A stretch of DNA of 64,000 bases, taken from Lactuca virosa. Taxonomy: Eukaryota > Streptophyta > Magnoliopsida > Asterales > Asteraceae. Location of the stretch: NCBI GenBank assembly GCA_928212115.1, contig CAKMRJ010004445.1:4888081-4952080 (forward strand), given 5' to 3'. Positions 34,584 to 45,953 of this stretch are shown one piece after another (positions within the stretch are counted from its first letter, which is position 1; every line of letters starts with the position of its first letter). The notes under the pieces were generated by a model. The model had not been told where the DNA came from, made no database searches, and saw only the letters and a program-made list of their open reading frames with translations. Made by a program: the position numbers and the translations under genes.

Positions 34584-36130
34584 ATGCCTCCTCGCAAGCG
34601 ACCGACCAGAAACACGCCTGCAAGTCAAACTCCACCACCACCACCACCTCCTCCACAACAGTTTGATGCGGTGATGTTCCAGGCAGCTGTGACCGCAGCT
34701 ATGGCCCAAATAAATTCTGGTGATGCAAGTGGAGCCGGAATGGGCACCAACTCTAGGCATGGTGAAATCCACCCACGTACACAGGGGTGTACCTATAAGG
34801 ATTTCATGAACTGCAAACCAAATTCTTCAATGGGACCGGAGGGATTATTGCACTGTCCCAATAGATCGAAAGAACTGAAGCCATCTTCGAGATGTGCTCG
34901 TGCCCCGAAGAAAGCAATATAAAGTTCGCTGCTTGCACCTTCACTGAAAGGGCCCTGACATGGTGGAATAGTCATGTCAAATCACTCTCTTTAGTAACAG
35001 CCAACGCCATGGGCTGGGGCACACTGAAAGACCTGCTGACAAGGGAGTATTGCCCTAGGGGCGAAATTCAGAAACTTGAGGAGGAACTCTGGAACCTCAA
35101 GATGAAAGGGACCGACATAGTGGCGTATACAGCCAGGTTCTGCGACCTGGTGACTCTATGTACTAACATGGTCCCCACCGAGGGCAAGAAAATTGAATGA
35201 TACATCTGGGGTCGAGTGCCCCCGTATCGAGGGAACATTCTAGCATCACACCCTACGACCTTTGACAGTGCCAAGGAATTGGCCCAAAGGCTGATTGATC
35301 ATGAAGTTCCCTACACTCCATCAACCACTACCACGGTTGCCACCGCACCAACAAAGACAGCTGACAACAAGAGGAAGTCGTGGGACCGAAAAAAGGGCAA
35401 ATCAGCCCAATCCTCTTCAAATAACCAACAAACGGTGGCTGTCCATGCTGCCACTACTCCTGCTGCCCCTGTACCGGCCAAAACATATGCTGGGAATCTA
35501 CCCAAGTGCACCAAGTGCTCTTTCCATCACAACGGCCCCTGCCGGGAAATGCACTGCACTAACTGTGACCGGAAGGGTCATACCGCCCGGTTTTGCCGAA
35601 CACAGCCCAAATCCATTTCCCAGGTCCCCAGCACAGGAGTGAGTCAGGCCTGCTACGGCTGTGGCGAGATAGGGCATTTCAAAAGTAATTGCCCGAAGGC
35701 TGGGAATGCAGGAGGAACAGGCAGGCTACTTGCTATTGGCCACAATGAAGCACTAGCAGACCCCATAGTAGTCACGGGTACGTTCCTTCTCGATAACTCT
35801 TATGCTTGTATCCTATTTGATAGTGGGGCAGAGAGGAGCTTCGTAAACCAAAAATTTAAACACTTACTTAAACAATCACCGAAACCACTAAAAGAAACCT
35901 TCGTCGTAGAGATGGCTAACGGAAAGACAAAGAGTTCTAACGAGATCTACATAGGTTGTACCCTCACACTAGATAACCATTCCTTTTCAATCGACCTCAT
36001 ACCAGTAGCGATCAAGAGCTTCGATGTCATTGTGGGCATGGACTGGTTGAGTCTCCATCGTACCAATATCCTGTGTTTCGACAAAGCAGTCCGTCTAAAC
36101 CTACCAAATAACGAAACCTTGTTGATCTAG
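34584..36130 (+). pseudogene. gag: gag-protease of the nested gypsy element, one frameshift and stops
   Basis: The start MPPRKRPTRNTPA with a proline tract is typical of this clade. The first frame (34584-34922) is left by a frameshift near 34800-34900. The remaining capsid reads CPEESNIKFAACTFTERALTWWN from 34892 up to a stop at 35198-35200, then continues in the same frame from 35216. The nucleocapsid has MHCTNCDRKGHTARFC and CYGCGEIGHFKSNC knuckles, both complete. The aspartic protease follows with ILFDSGAERSFV (intact DSGA) and ends with DVIVGMDWLS. A TAG at 36128-36130 separates it from RT. Confidence 0.88.
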
Positions 36131-37723
36131 GGAGACAAACCCAGTACGAGCCTCCGTATCATCTCAAGCATTCAATCCCAGAAATACTTGCGTAAGGAAT
36201 ATTGCGCGTTCCTTGCACACGTCGTCGACACGAGCCAGAAGAAGAAAGATCTAAAAGACTTCCCCGTAGTACGCGACTTCCCCGACGTCTTTCCGGAAGA
36301 GCTACCGGGTTTACCTCCCCAATGTCAAGTCGAATTCCGAATCGACTTAATTCCAGGGGTTACCCCCGAAGCCAAATCGCCCTATCGTCTAGCGCCTGCT
36401 GAGATGCAAGAACTGTCCGGTAAACTTAACGAACTGCTCAGCAAGGGCTTTATAAGACCAAGCTTCTCACCCTGGGGAGCACCGGTCTTGTTTGTGAAGA
36501 AGAAAGACGGATCGTTCCGTATGTGCATCGATTATAGGGAACTCAACAAGCTGACGGTCAAAAATCGTTACCCTCTTCCTCTTATAGACGATTTATTCGA
36601 CCAACTGCAAGGAGCGAGTTACTTTTCCAAGATCGATCTAAGGCCCGGGTATCACCAGTTACGAGTACTGGAGGAGGATGTTCCGAAGACAGCCTTCCAA
36701 ACTCATTACGGACACTACGAGTTCGTAGTGATGCCGTTCGGACTGACAAATGCGCCCGCAGTATTTATGGACTTAATGAATAGGGTGTGCCGTCCTTACT
36801 TGGATCAGTTCGTCATCGTCTTCATTGATGACATACTTATCTACTCTCGAAGTAAGGAGGAGCATACCGATCATCTTCGACAAGTCCTGGAAACCCTACG
36901 ATCGGAGAAGCTATACTCGAAGTTCTCTAAGTGCGAATTTTGGATCCGAAGAGTCGAATTCTTAGGACACGTGGTTAGCGAAGAAGGAATCCACGTGGAC
37001 CCATCCAAGATTAAAGCTATTGAGAACTGGTCAGCACCTAAGATGCCTACGGAAATTTGTCAATTTCTAGGCCTCGCTGGCTACTACCGCAGGTTCATAC
37101 AAAATTTCTCTCGAATTGCAAAGCCTCTTACGACATTGACCCAGAAGGACATGGCCTTTGACTGGGAAGAGAAGCAGGAGAAAGCGTTCCAAAAGCTGAA
37201 ACGAGCCTTGTACACCGCACCGATACTGTCCCTCCCCGAAGGAACAGAAGACTTCGTGGTCTATTGCGATGCGTCAAATCAAGGGCTCGGTTGTGTTCTG
37301 ATGCAACGAGGTAAGGTCATCGCCTACGCCTCAAGACAGCTGAAGACACACGAGGTCAACTACACTACACATGATCTCGAATTAGGAGTGGTTGTGTTCG
37401 CCCTAAAGATCTGGAGACACTATCTGTATGGTATGAAGAGCACTATCTTTACAGACCACAAAAGCCTACAACAAATATTCAACCAGAAGGAGCTCAATAT
37501 GAGACAACGACGGTGGGTCGAGCTACTCAATGACTACGAATGCGAAATTCGTTATCATCCGGGTAAAGCCAACGTAGTAGCAGACGCCCTAAGTCGAAAA
37601 GAATATTTTGGTCGAAGAGTCAAGTCATTAACAATGACTATCCATTCGCATCTACCCGCACAAATTAAGGAGGCTCAGCTCGAAGCTTTGAAACCTGAAA
37701 ATATTGCGGGAGAATCCCTGTGA
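36131..37723 (+). pseudogene. RT / RNase H of the nested gypsy element, largely intact domain
   Basis: This continues the gag frame. 36188-37723 has no internal stop. RT blocks: VRDFPDVFPEELPGLPP, VKKKDGSFRMCIDYRELN, FSKIDLRPGYHQLR, MPFGLTNAPAVFMDLMN and an intact catalytic VFIDDILIYS. The RNase H domain follows with DFVVYCDASNQGLGCVLMQ, YTTHDLELG, TIFTDHKSLQ and YHPGKANVVADALSRK; the acidic residues of the active site seem present. The frame ends in TGA at 37721-37723, where the family has Arg, a CG-to-TG type change. Of all coding segments here this is the best preserved, in line with a young insertion. Confidence 0.92.
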
Positions 37724-38482
37724 GGAATGGATAAGAACTTAGAAGTCAAGAGTGACAGAGCCTTATATCTCATGGACCGGATCTGGACACCGAAACACAG
37801 TGGTTTCAGAGACTTGGTCATGAAGGAAGCGCACAACACTCGATATTCCGTCCACCCGGGTTCAGATAAGATGTATCTGGATCTCAAAAAGTCATACTGG
37901 TGGCCTAACATGAAAGCAGAGATTGCTACCTTCGTGAGTAAATTCCTTACTTGTGCGAAGGTCAAGGTCGAATACCAGAAACCGTCAGGTCTACTCCAGC
38001 AACCGAAGATACCTGAGTGGAAGTGGGAGCGGATCACTATGGACTTCATAACCAAGCTACCCAAGATAGCGGGTGGACTTGATACCATATGGGTCATCGT
38101 CGATAGGTTGACCAAGTCCGCACACTTCCTGCCTATCAAAGAAACAGACAAGATGGAGAAGCTTACTAGAACCTACATTAGGGAGATCGTACGACTGCAT
38201 GGTGTTCCCATATCTATTATCTCTGATAGAGATAGTAGATTCACTTCGAGGTTCTGGCAGTCATTACAAAGCTCCTTAGGAACGAGGCTGGACATGAGTA
38301 CAGCCTACCCTCCACAGACCGACGGACAGAGTGAGAGAACTATTCAAACTCTGGAAGATATGCTGCGAGCCTATGTGATCGACTTTGGTAAGGCATGGGA
38401 TACCCACTTACCCCTTGTCGAATTTTCTTACAACAACAGCTATCACACGAGCATCAAGGCTGCTCCATTCGAAGCCCTCTAA
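37724..38482 (+). pseudogene. Integrase of the nested gypsy element
   Basis: The zinc-binding domain has MKEAHNTRYSVHPG and FLTCAKVK; the first Cys of the C-x-x-C pair is Phe here. The catalytic core keeps ITMDFITKLPK, ISDRDSRFTSRFW and DGQSERTIQTLEDML with the D-D-E residues. A TAA at 38480-38482 stops it after APFEAL. It follows RT in the same frame after the TGA at 37721. Confidence 0.9.
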
Positions 38483-39016
38483 GGCCGAAAGTGCAGATCC
38501 CCTCTGTGCTCGGCTGAGGTGGGTGACACTCAATTAGCCAAAGGACTAGTCCCTGACAGCACTCTCACGGGTCCGGAGATCATTCGGGAAACGACAGAGA
38601 AGATCGTTCAGATTCGTGAACGATTGAAAGCCTCTAGAGACCGACAGAAAAGCTACGCAGACAAACGAAGGAAACCCTTGGAATTCTAGGTGGGAGACCG
38701 AGTCCTTTTGAAAGTCTCACCCTGGAAGGGCTTGATAAGCTTCGGAAAGCGTGGAAAGCTGAATCCAAGATACATAGGGCCTTTTGAGATTCTCGCTAGA
38801 ATCGGCCCCGTAGCTTACAAAATCAACTTACCCCGCGAGCTTAGTAACATGCATCCTACCTTCCACGTCTCGAACTTGAAAAAGTGCCTATCCGACGAGA
38901 CTCTTGTAATCCCACTCGACGAGATCGAGATCAACGAGAGCCTCAACTTCGTGGAAGAACCTGTAGAGATCATGGACCGGGAGGTCAAACGAACGAAACA
39001 AAGCCGTATCCTCACC
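38483..39016 (+). pseudogene. Integrase C-terminus of the nested gypsy element, truncated
   Basis: Same frame as before. GRKCRSPLC follows the stop; a second stop (TAG, 38687-38689) interrupts RKPLEF-VGDRVLLKVSPWKG. The segment then gives LNPRYIGPFEILARIGPVAY, HPTFHVSNLKKCL, and ends KRTKQSRI near 39010. At 39017 it runs into copia-derived sequence, so the chromodomain region, normally found just after RSRI, is lost. The open frame that continues to 39091 is a read-through into the duplicated flank. Confidence 0.88.
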
Positions 39017-39627
39017 TTCTTACTAAAGTTCAGATTTCTGATACGAGATTGCTTTGACAAGACTTTATCAAAATCATACATCTTTTCTTAGATAGCACAC
39101 ATGTGTGTCTAAACAATTTCAGAACTATGAAAAGGGATGCCGTAATCATAGTCTCAATTGTTTAGACCTTTGCCATTTCTCACAAGTCCATGATAGTGTG
39201 TCGGTTAACCACACATGCTCCACTAACGACTTTGAGAATGCAAATATCACAATTGCTATCTACTTAACATCTACTTAGTGAAAGCGTTTCCTCACCATCA
39301 TTTTCATGAATCGAAGAGAAACCTTATGAAACTTAGATTTTATATGGTGTAAGTGTTCATATCCATGTGAATTTGTCATAACCATAATCACAAGACAAGG
39401 TCAGTGGCAAATCCAAATACATATGGACTGAATGTCGTGGGCTAGTGATTAGCAATACTCTTGATTAGTTCTTGAAATTATTTCAGGATCTTTTAGACTC
39501 CCACTGTCCTCTTGACATATAAGACTCTCTTGTCAAGAACCGTTCCTTGACAAAACAAATATTCAAGAGTTAGTGTGGATTCTTATCAAGACAAACACTT
39601 CACACAATTGGCCTTAGTTGGTCTTTA
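39017..39627. repeat. Flank duplication, second copy (611 bp)
   Basis: Copy of 29931-30541 (copia-derived), here between truncated gypsy pol and the gypsy 3' LTR. Its offset is constant at 9,086 bases, so there is no net indel. The join shows a short similarity: gypsy pol would be expected to continue with something like 'taaagttc', and the incoming copia DNA has 'actaaagttcag'. Confidence 0.95.
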
Positions 39628-42539
39628 TGTGATAACCCGAAATTTTCATTTGTATAATTTCTACAGTCAAACACTTCAAATAAAAGTCAAATACATTTTA
39701 AAACATTTTTGGCCGGTTTTAAGTCCGTTTGGGCGGTTTATTTTAAATACGTCAGACGAATAAATAAACGGAAGTGTTTACTAGGAGAAATGTGTAAACA
39801 AGTGAACAACTTATACCATATCAAGGTGTTTACGGCCAAACAAGAGGAGTTTGGGCCGTAAACTCCTCTTCACCTTGAACTCATGCATATAGCATGAGTT
39901 TACTCCCCACCCTCTCATTTTACACTTCCAACTTGAAGAACACCCAAGTTTTCTCTCAACTATCATAAGATCATTTCTTCAAATCCGCCAAAATGTAAGT
40001 ATTTCCTTCCTAGATTCGAACATGCAACACTGAATCTAGTGTTTATACATCATTTCATCAATGGATTCTTCATTTTTACTTAGATCTTCAAGTGTTCTTC
40101 AAAACACCAAGAACACCAAGAACACACACTAGTGTTTTTGGACTCTAAACACTCTTACAAGCTTCATATAAGTAAGTATACTCCTCCTAACTAGTTATTT
40201 TCTTAGTATACTTGTAAATCCATGGAAAGAACATCAAAATCCCCAAGAACATATGTGTTTACGGTCAAGGGAGATCCTTGAACCGTAAACACCACCAAAT
40301 GGTGTTTTGGTGCCCCTAACACCTTCTATGGCTTGAATAAGAGACTAGAACCTTGCATGCATGAACTAGAAACCACCAAACATGAAATGGAAGAAGTGGC
40401 CATGAGTTTACGGCCGTAAACTCATGGGTTTACGACCGTAAACTCCGAAGGAGTGGTCCAAGGACGTAAACTCCAAAAGTGTGGCATTTCGAGCCCTAAC
40501 CACTTCCTAAGCCTTTGATTCGAACCAAGGACATTTCTTTGTGAAGTATAAGACCTCAAAACACACAAATGCACCATTACCATGAGTTTACGGCCTTAAA
40601 CTCATGGGGGAAATGGTCCATCAACCGTAAACACATGTAGGGTTGCCAAATGAGGAGTAAACTCCAATGTGAGGCCATACTCTCCTTAGATGTAACCCTT
40701 AGCACTCCTAGCACTTGAAACAAAGTGTTTTCATGTATTAGAGTGTCGTTACTTGCTTAATTAGTGATTAAATAACTAATTAGATACATTTATGTATCAC
40801 TACATGTTATATAGGATCCGTGTGTATGCTCAAGTCCTCACTTGACACCTAGCATCCTACCCGACACTTCCATCCAATCCACTCACTACAGGTGAGTTCA
40901 TACCCCTAAATCAACCTTTTAAATGATTTTAAATGCTTTTCAGGGGGGGAATACAAGTTGAACTGTTATAGTTATTATATCAATCACATGTGATTAATAG
41001 CTAGAACAGACTACAAGATTTGTTGCTACTTTCAAATTACCATCAAACTTTGGATTTTCAAGTGTTTCAAACCTTTTATCAAACTCTTTAAATGCTAAAA
41101 CTGTTTTCAAACTCTTTTAAACTTGTTTTATTCTCAAACCCATATCTATACTAATATATTTATATAAGTAAGACTTGAAGGACTTAGGACTGATAGCTCA
41201 CCTTATTTCCTGTTCCTTGTTTGGTTGTGGACTTAGGGTATTCTGTTATTTGTCCGACTGTCGTTGAATTCTTAGTTATTTATCATATATATTTGTGTTG
41301 GATATAAAAGTCTTCACTTCAGTTCAGTACCTTTGTGTAACAAAGGCATGCAACCAACGTTACTATTTACCTATAATAGGTATAGTTAAGGATTACTACT
41401 CATTACTACTATTACAATGACACTACCAGAGTCAGTACAATTATGAGTCAATACATGATATACATTATACAATGAGAACACTATACACCATACTAGAGAA
41501 TACTATACATTATACAAAGAGAATACTATACACTATACAAAGGAACACTATATACTACTACAGAGAAAACATTACTACACTATGATATACTATACAAACA
41601 TTGATTTCTCTAATAAGAATGTGACATACTATTTCTCGATACGACACTTCACCGTGGTATCACTTTGTAACCAGAGTCTCCTGGAGGGAGAGCGGGCATT
41701 GTGTGTATAGATCTATACGGGACAGACACTCCCACATCCCGACTGCTAGCTACAGTCCCAACCGAAAGGCCAAGGGGTGACAAAATGTCACATCACTACA
41801 TATGACTCGGAGTGTCATCAGTTATTCGATCGTCAATCAGCATGGTTACATACGAGTTCACATTCAAACCTTTAATTAATACATTAAGAATTAAAGGCAA
41901 AACAGGCTCCCCGAGGTGTATTGTACATTTAATACTACCTGGAGTCTGTATTTTCATTACATACAGCCGGCAGTGACACTGCTGGGGTAAAACACTATTT
42001 TCCCACTACTTACGTAAATGAGTCTAAAACTATATTTTCATACTGATTGTTTCACTGGGAAAATTTATACATTTTTCAAAGGATCAAACATACAAACAGT
42101 CGAGTCTTGGTAGAAGACTACAAATTCTGGAAAATATAGGATTTTCTAGGGAGTGCACTATTTACAACTTTTGAAATCAATTACTACATTTACACTGTGT
42201 TGTTACAAACATTTTCATATACAAGCAATGACATTAAATACTTATGAACTCACCAGCTTTATGCTGATAAACTCTTTCAAAATAACTTGTATTCTCAGGT
42301 CATCAGTAGACAGGTACAGATGCAGCTTTTGAGATGATGGAGCACATACAAGACTCATCGTTTATTTTGATTATACTTTTGGTGTCTTAAAACTGTACTG
42401 AACACGCTTGTATTACAATTATTATATTAATGCAATGGATGTTGTTGCTTGTCTTTACTATTATGCATTGTTATGATACTGTACATGACGTCCTCCACCC
42501 CAGAATGTATTCCGCCATTCTTGGTTTTGGGGTGTGACA
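39628..42539 (+). repeat. 3' LTR of the nested gypsy element (2,912 bp)
   Basis: It starts TGTGATAACCCG and ends GGGGTGTGACA, followed by cttta (42540-42544). It is highly similar to 30542-33459 throughout, including the palindrome at 40404-40423. Confidence 0.93.
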
Positions 42540-42544
42540 CTTTA

Positions 42545-43620
42545 TTTTATCCAAAACATCACAACTTACCAATTTCAAATGTACAAGAGTAAGAAAACAT
42601 GTTACTCTACATTTGATAAGTGTTTTAAACCTTCTTAAGATGTGTCACTCAAGTTACAATCTAAGACTTGATTTGGAACGAAGTATGACTCATCTTCTTG
42701 ATTTAACCATTTCAACAATTCATGATTCCTCTCCTTAGTCAAACAAATGTACTAAGGTGTTCTTAGAGAATCAATTGTGATATGGTTCCATAATCACTAA
42801 GATAGTCATAAAACAAGATACTCAAGTACTATCCCATCTTTTCAGAATGGAGAAACTTGTATCTTTCTGCCTAATTTGATTCTTCTTATTCGTTCTGCCA
42901 ATCATTAAAACTTTTCCAATGTTCAGAATTATACTTAAAGTTGTAAGCATAACTATATTTAATAAAATTTAGTAAATCATAACGAATAATCGTATTGACC
43001 TTTGTGGTGAACCTGATCAATGCACAACCAAGTGTACCCAATCCTTTAGTCCTGCACTCGACTCACACATACATGTGAACAAGGTCTTAGTCTTAATTTC
43101 CCAAAGATGAAAATTCTCATTCATCACACAATACAACTTGCATGATTCCAAGTTTCTATCCAACTGAAACTTGGGTGATGAGAATCTTTCCTTATTTGGT
43201 AAATTATGACACTACTATAAATGAAAGAATTAAATTTTATTTTCCAATATTGCTTTCAATGGAAACATATAAATAACAATTTTTCACAAATGCCATTGTA
43301 AGGATACTTAAAATAAATAAATCAAAAACTTTTTTTATTATTTTAAAACTTGCGGAAAAATCTTATCCTTATAATGCAAATACATATGAAAACTATGTTG
43401 ATATCTATTCCTAAGCAATCTATCGTAACTCTTAAGCAGTTGCTCAAAATTCTGATCACCGAACCATTTTCGCGATCAGAATCAGCATACTCTTTCTTTA
43501 AGCTTCCTTTAATTTTCTAAAACATAAAAATGTAATTAGATTACATTATGTATTAAGAATCTCCAAAAGATACTTAATAGAGTTAGATAATGGACTTTAC
43601 CTGAAGTAGAGTCAAACTTT
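42545..43620 (-). mobile_element. Copia internal DNA between gag fragment and the nested element
   Basis: Resumes the minus-strand copia element after the gypsy insertion. I see no intact open frame. It should correspond to pol but is too decayed, or replaced, to assign domains. Confidence 0.5.
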
Positions 43621-44151
43621 TCACTTTACCAGATCTTTCAGGTAAATCTGGTAGCTTCGCAACCAATGCCCCTTCTTTTGGCAAAAGAAACATATGGACT
43701 CTTTGGAAATGGTACATGAGACTATCTCAGACTTATCCTTTCTCTTTACCATTAGGTCAATTGACTTGACCATGGCTGATCCCGTTCCATTGGGAAGAGA
43801 ACGCTTTTCTGGACTTCTAATGTTACCATTGTCAATGTCCATGGAAGTTTGGGAAGTGATCTTCCAATCAAATTTTACTTTACCAGTGCCCCAAATCATT
43901 GCTGATTTAGCAGCATCAAGCAAATAGGTAAGATCATTAAGGATCATGTCTTGGTCTGTCATCAGGGTGTGACTGAAGAACCAAGTCAACAGCCAGGTAC
44001 CTCGAGACTTCGACACCCGACTCTCCCGGCTTGCCAATAGGGATTGAGTGACCTTGAACTTTTCAAGTATTTGAACTTGTGGGATAGGGAGAATAATTGG
44101 AGGAGGTGGAGGAAGTGAAGCATGATTTCCAGTCCCATTAATGCACAACAA
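43621..44151 (-). pseudogene. gag: Copia gag fragment with degenerate zinc knuckle
   Basis: Minus-strand frame of 176 residues. Near the C-terminus it has ICFFCQKKGHWLRSYQIYL, a CCHC knuckle in which the final Cys is Tyr. Before it lies a lysine-rich stretch of the kind that precedes copia zinc knuckles. The first 30 residues are proline-rich and unlike the capsid N-terminus, so the frame is probably an internal piece. Compared with the gag at 61719-62840 it keeps only the nucleocapsid end in recognisable form. It could not give a working nucleocapsid. Confidence 0.65.
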
Positions 44152-45940
44152 AGGGATTAATCTTTCACCTTGATTGCCATGTGGGATATCATCTTCAATA
44201 GGAAAGCTTGTTCCTAAAGATTTGGGAAGACCATAGGTTTCTTAACTAGACATCTATAATGGGAGAAATTCAAGTTTAGTTGATTTAAAGTCCTTAATAT
44301 AACACCCAATATGAAATATTAAGGCTAGGATCCAACAACCTATTTATAACCAGAAGAGGGATGCCGTAATCCAAGATATAAAATAGTTGAAGGTAGGTAA
44401 ATGACGATTTACCAATTTCCACCATGAAAACGAAATATAATTAAGTTTTAATTGGATTTGAAACTCCTAGATCTTTTGAGATATATTGAACTTTCAATGG
44501 CATGTTTGAATCTCGATTGTGCCCTCTCAAGTTTGTGACTGGGATGCCGAGGATCACAAACAAGGTGTGAATAACCATGCAAATTGACTTGGTACCCTCA
44601 ACTTTATCACCTAATTGATGTGCCGGTTAACCACACACGCTCCACCAATCTATGATAAACTTAAGTTACCCTTCGCCACGCATTGTCAGTCCCATGTTAG
44701 TGTGCCGGTTAACCACACATGCTCCACTAACGACTTAACAAAGGTGCAAAGTGTAATTTCATGGGTTAGCACCATTTCACATTTTCCTAAGTAACTAAGA
44801 TTGGGAATTTATAAGTGTTTAGTTACTTAGTATTTATCATTATACTTTTAATGAAGTGAGAATTATATTCTATATCCTACCCGTTCGGCTAACGACCCTC
44901 CACCAGTCAAGGAAGCGGTGGGTGAGAGTGGACACCCATTAAACTGCCATTTTATAGGCAGTAACCTTATACCCCCCTTGTAGACCGGCTTCGTGAATGA
45001 GACCTACTAATGGTAAGATTGACTTTATCTTATACATATCTATATAATTAAAATTATAATAATATTATAAGGGTTGAATTTTAAACTTTTAAAATTCTAA
45101 GGTCTAGTTTGGAATTAAAGTATACATGGGGGTGACTTTACAAATTCCAAAACTTGAGGACAAGTTTTGAAACTTTTCAAAACTCTTGGATTTTCATAAC
45201 TTATGAGTTTAATTAAGGTTTGATGAAAAACTTTTCAAGTTCCATAACTTGAGGACAAGTTATGGAAGACATAAAATCATTTAATGATGACATTAAAAAT
45301 AGAGACTCTTCCATTTTCATAACCTATGAGACTTAATGACACTTTAAAAAGAAAAACTCTTCATTTTCCATAACTTGAGGACAAATTATGGAGTTCATAA
45401 AAATCATTAAGATCAAATATTCCAATTAACACAATAATCAAATAATTTTTCTATGATCTAGATTAAACTCATAAGTAAAGATAATTCACATCAACAATTT
45501 TCAAGAAATTCGCTAATCATATAAACTAATACAAATCTTGAAACTTTGACAATTATCCTTTGAAGACTCTTGGAATTCATAACCTAAAGAGTTAATGAAT
45601 GAGACATTTCACATCCATAACTTATGGAAGTTTCAAAACTCTTAAGATCATAACTTTTAAAAAACACTTTTGAGTTCCAAAATTTTATGATAAAATTTGT
45701 AACTCCTTAAAAATTTAGATCAAACTTTTGAAACAAATAAAATAATCATATCATTCTATCTTTTAATAAATTTACCTAATTCAACTCTTGTAGTAAAATG
45801 ACTCAAATTTTACAAATAATTAGTTTTCCATAAAATCAAGTAATTATCTTAAAATTTGACAAACTTCATGTTTTTTTTCCTTTTGTTTTCAACTTTGAAA
45901 ATCAAACATTTGCATCAAATATAATAGAAAACAACCCATG
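44152..45940 (-). other. Long leader of the copia element with repeated hairpins
   Basis: This 1.8-kb non-coding leader between PBS and gag shares blocks with 62841-64000: a 'gaagagggatgccgtaatcc' word (44353), two 'gtgccggttaaccacac' blocks (about 44621 and 44700), a block at 44881-44945 (gaccctccaccagtcaagga and gtgggtgagagtggacaccc), and 'tagaccggcttcgtgaatga' (44980). At 45147-45392 three hairpins of the form CATAACTTG-AGGA-CAAGTTATG recur. There is no upstream open frame of note. Confidence 0.7.
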
Positions 45941-45952
45941 GCTCTGATACCA
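45941..45952 (-). other. PBS of the copia element
   Basis: Minus strand reads TGGTATCAGAGC, a perfect initiator methionine tRNA complement, one base inside the LTR. Confidence 0.93.
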
Positions 45953-45953
45953 C

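Larger units (their letters stand above)
30542..42539 (+). mobile_element. Nested plus-strand Ty3/gypsy (Tekay-like) element, recombinant, TSD CTTTA
   Basis: Two LTRs (30542-33459 and 39628-42539), a PBS at 33463-33474 and a gag-pol frame lie in plus orientation inside the copia element. The duplication cttta is present at 30537-30541 and 42540-42544, and a third time at 39623-39627. The end of pol, the polypurine tract and the 3' untranslated region are missing: pol stops at 39016 and copia flank DNA (39017-39627) follows, before the second LTR. The protein blocks resemble the Tekay/Del chromoviruses. Confidence 0.93.

Noticed and set aside
39575..39763. 62-residue frame present twice (also 30489-30677)
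   Set aside because: Both copies sit across the flank/LTR junction of the nested gypsy; the duplication comes from the recombination, not from gene duplication.
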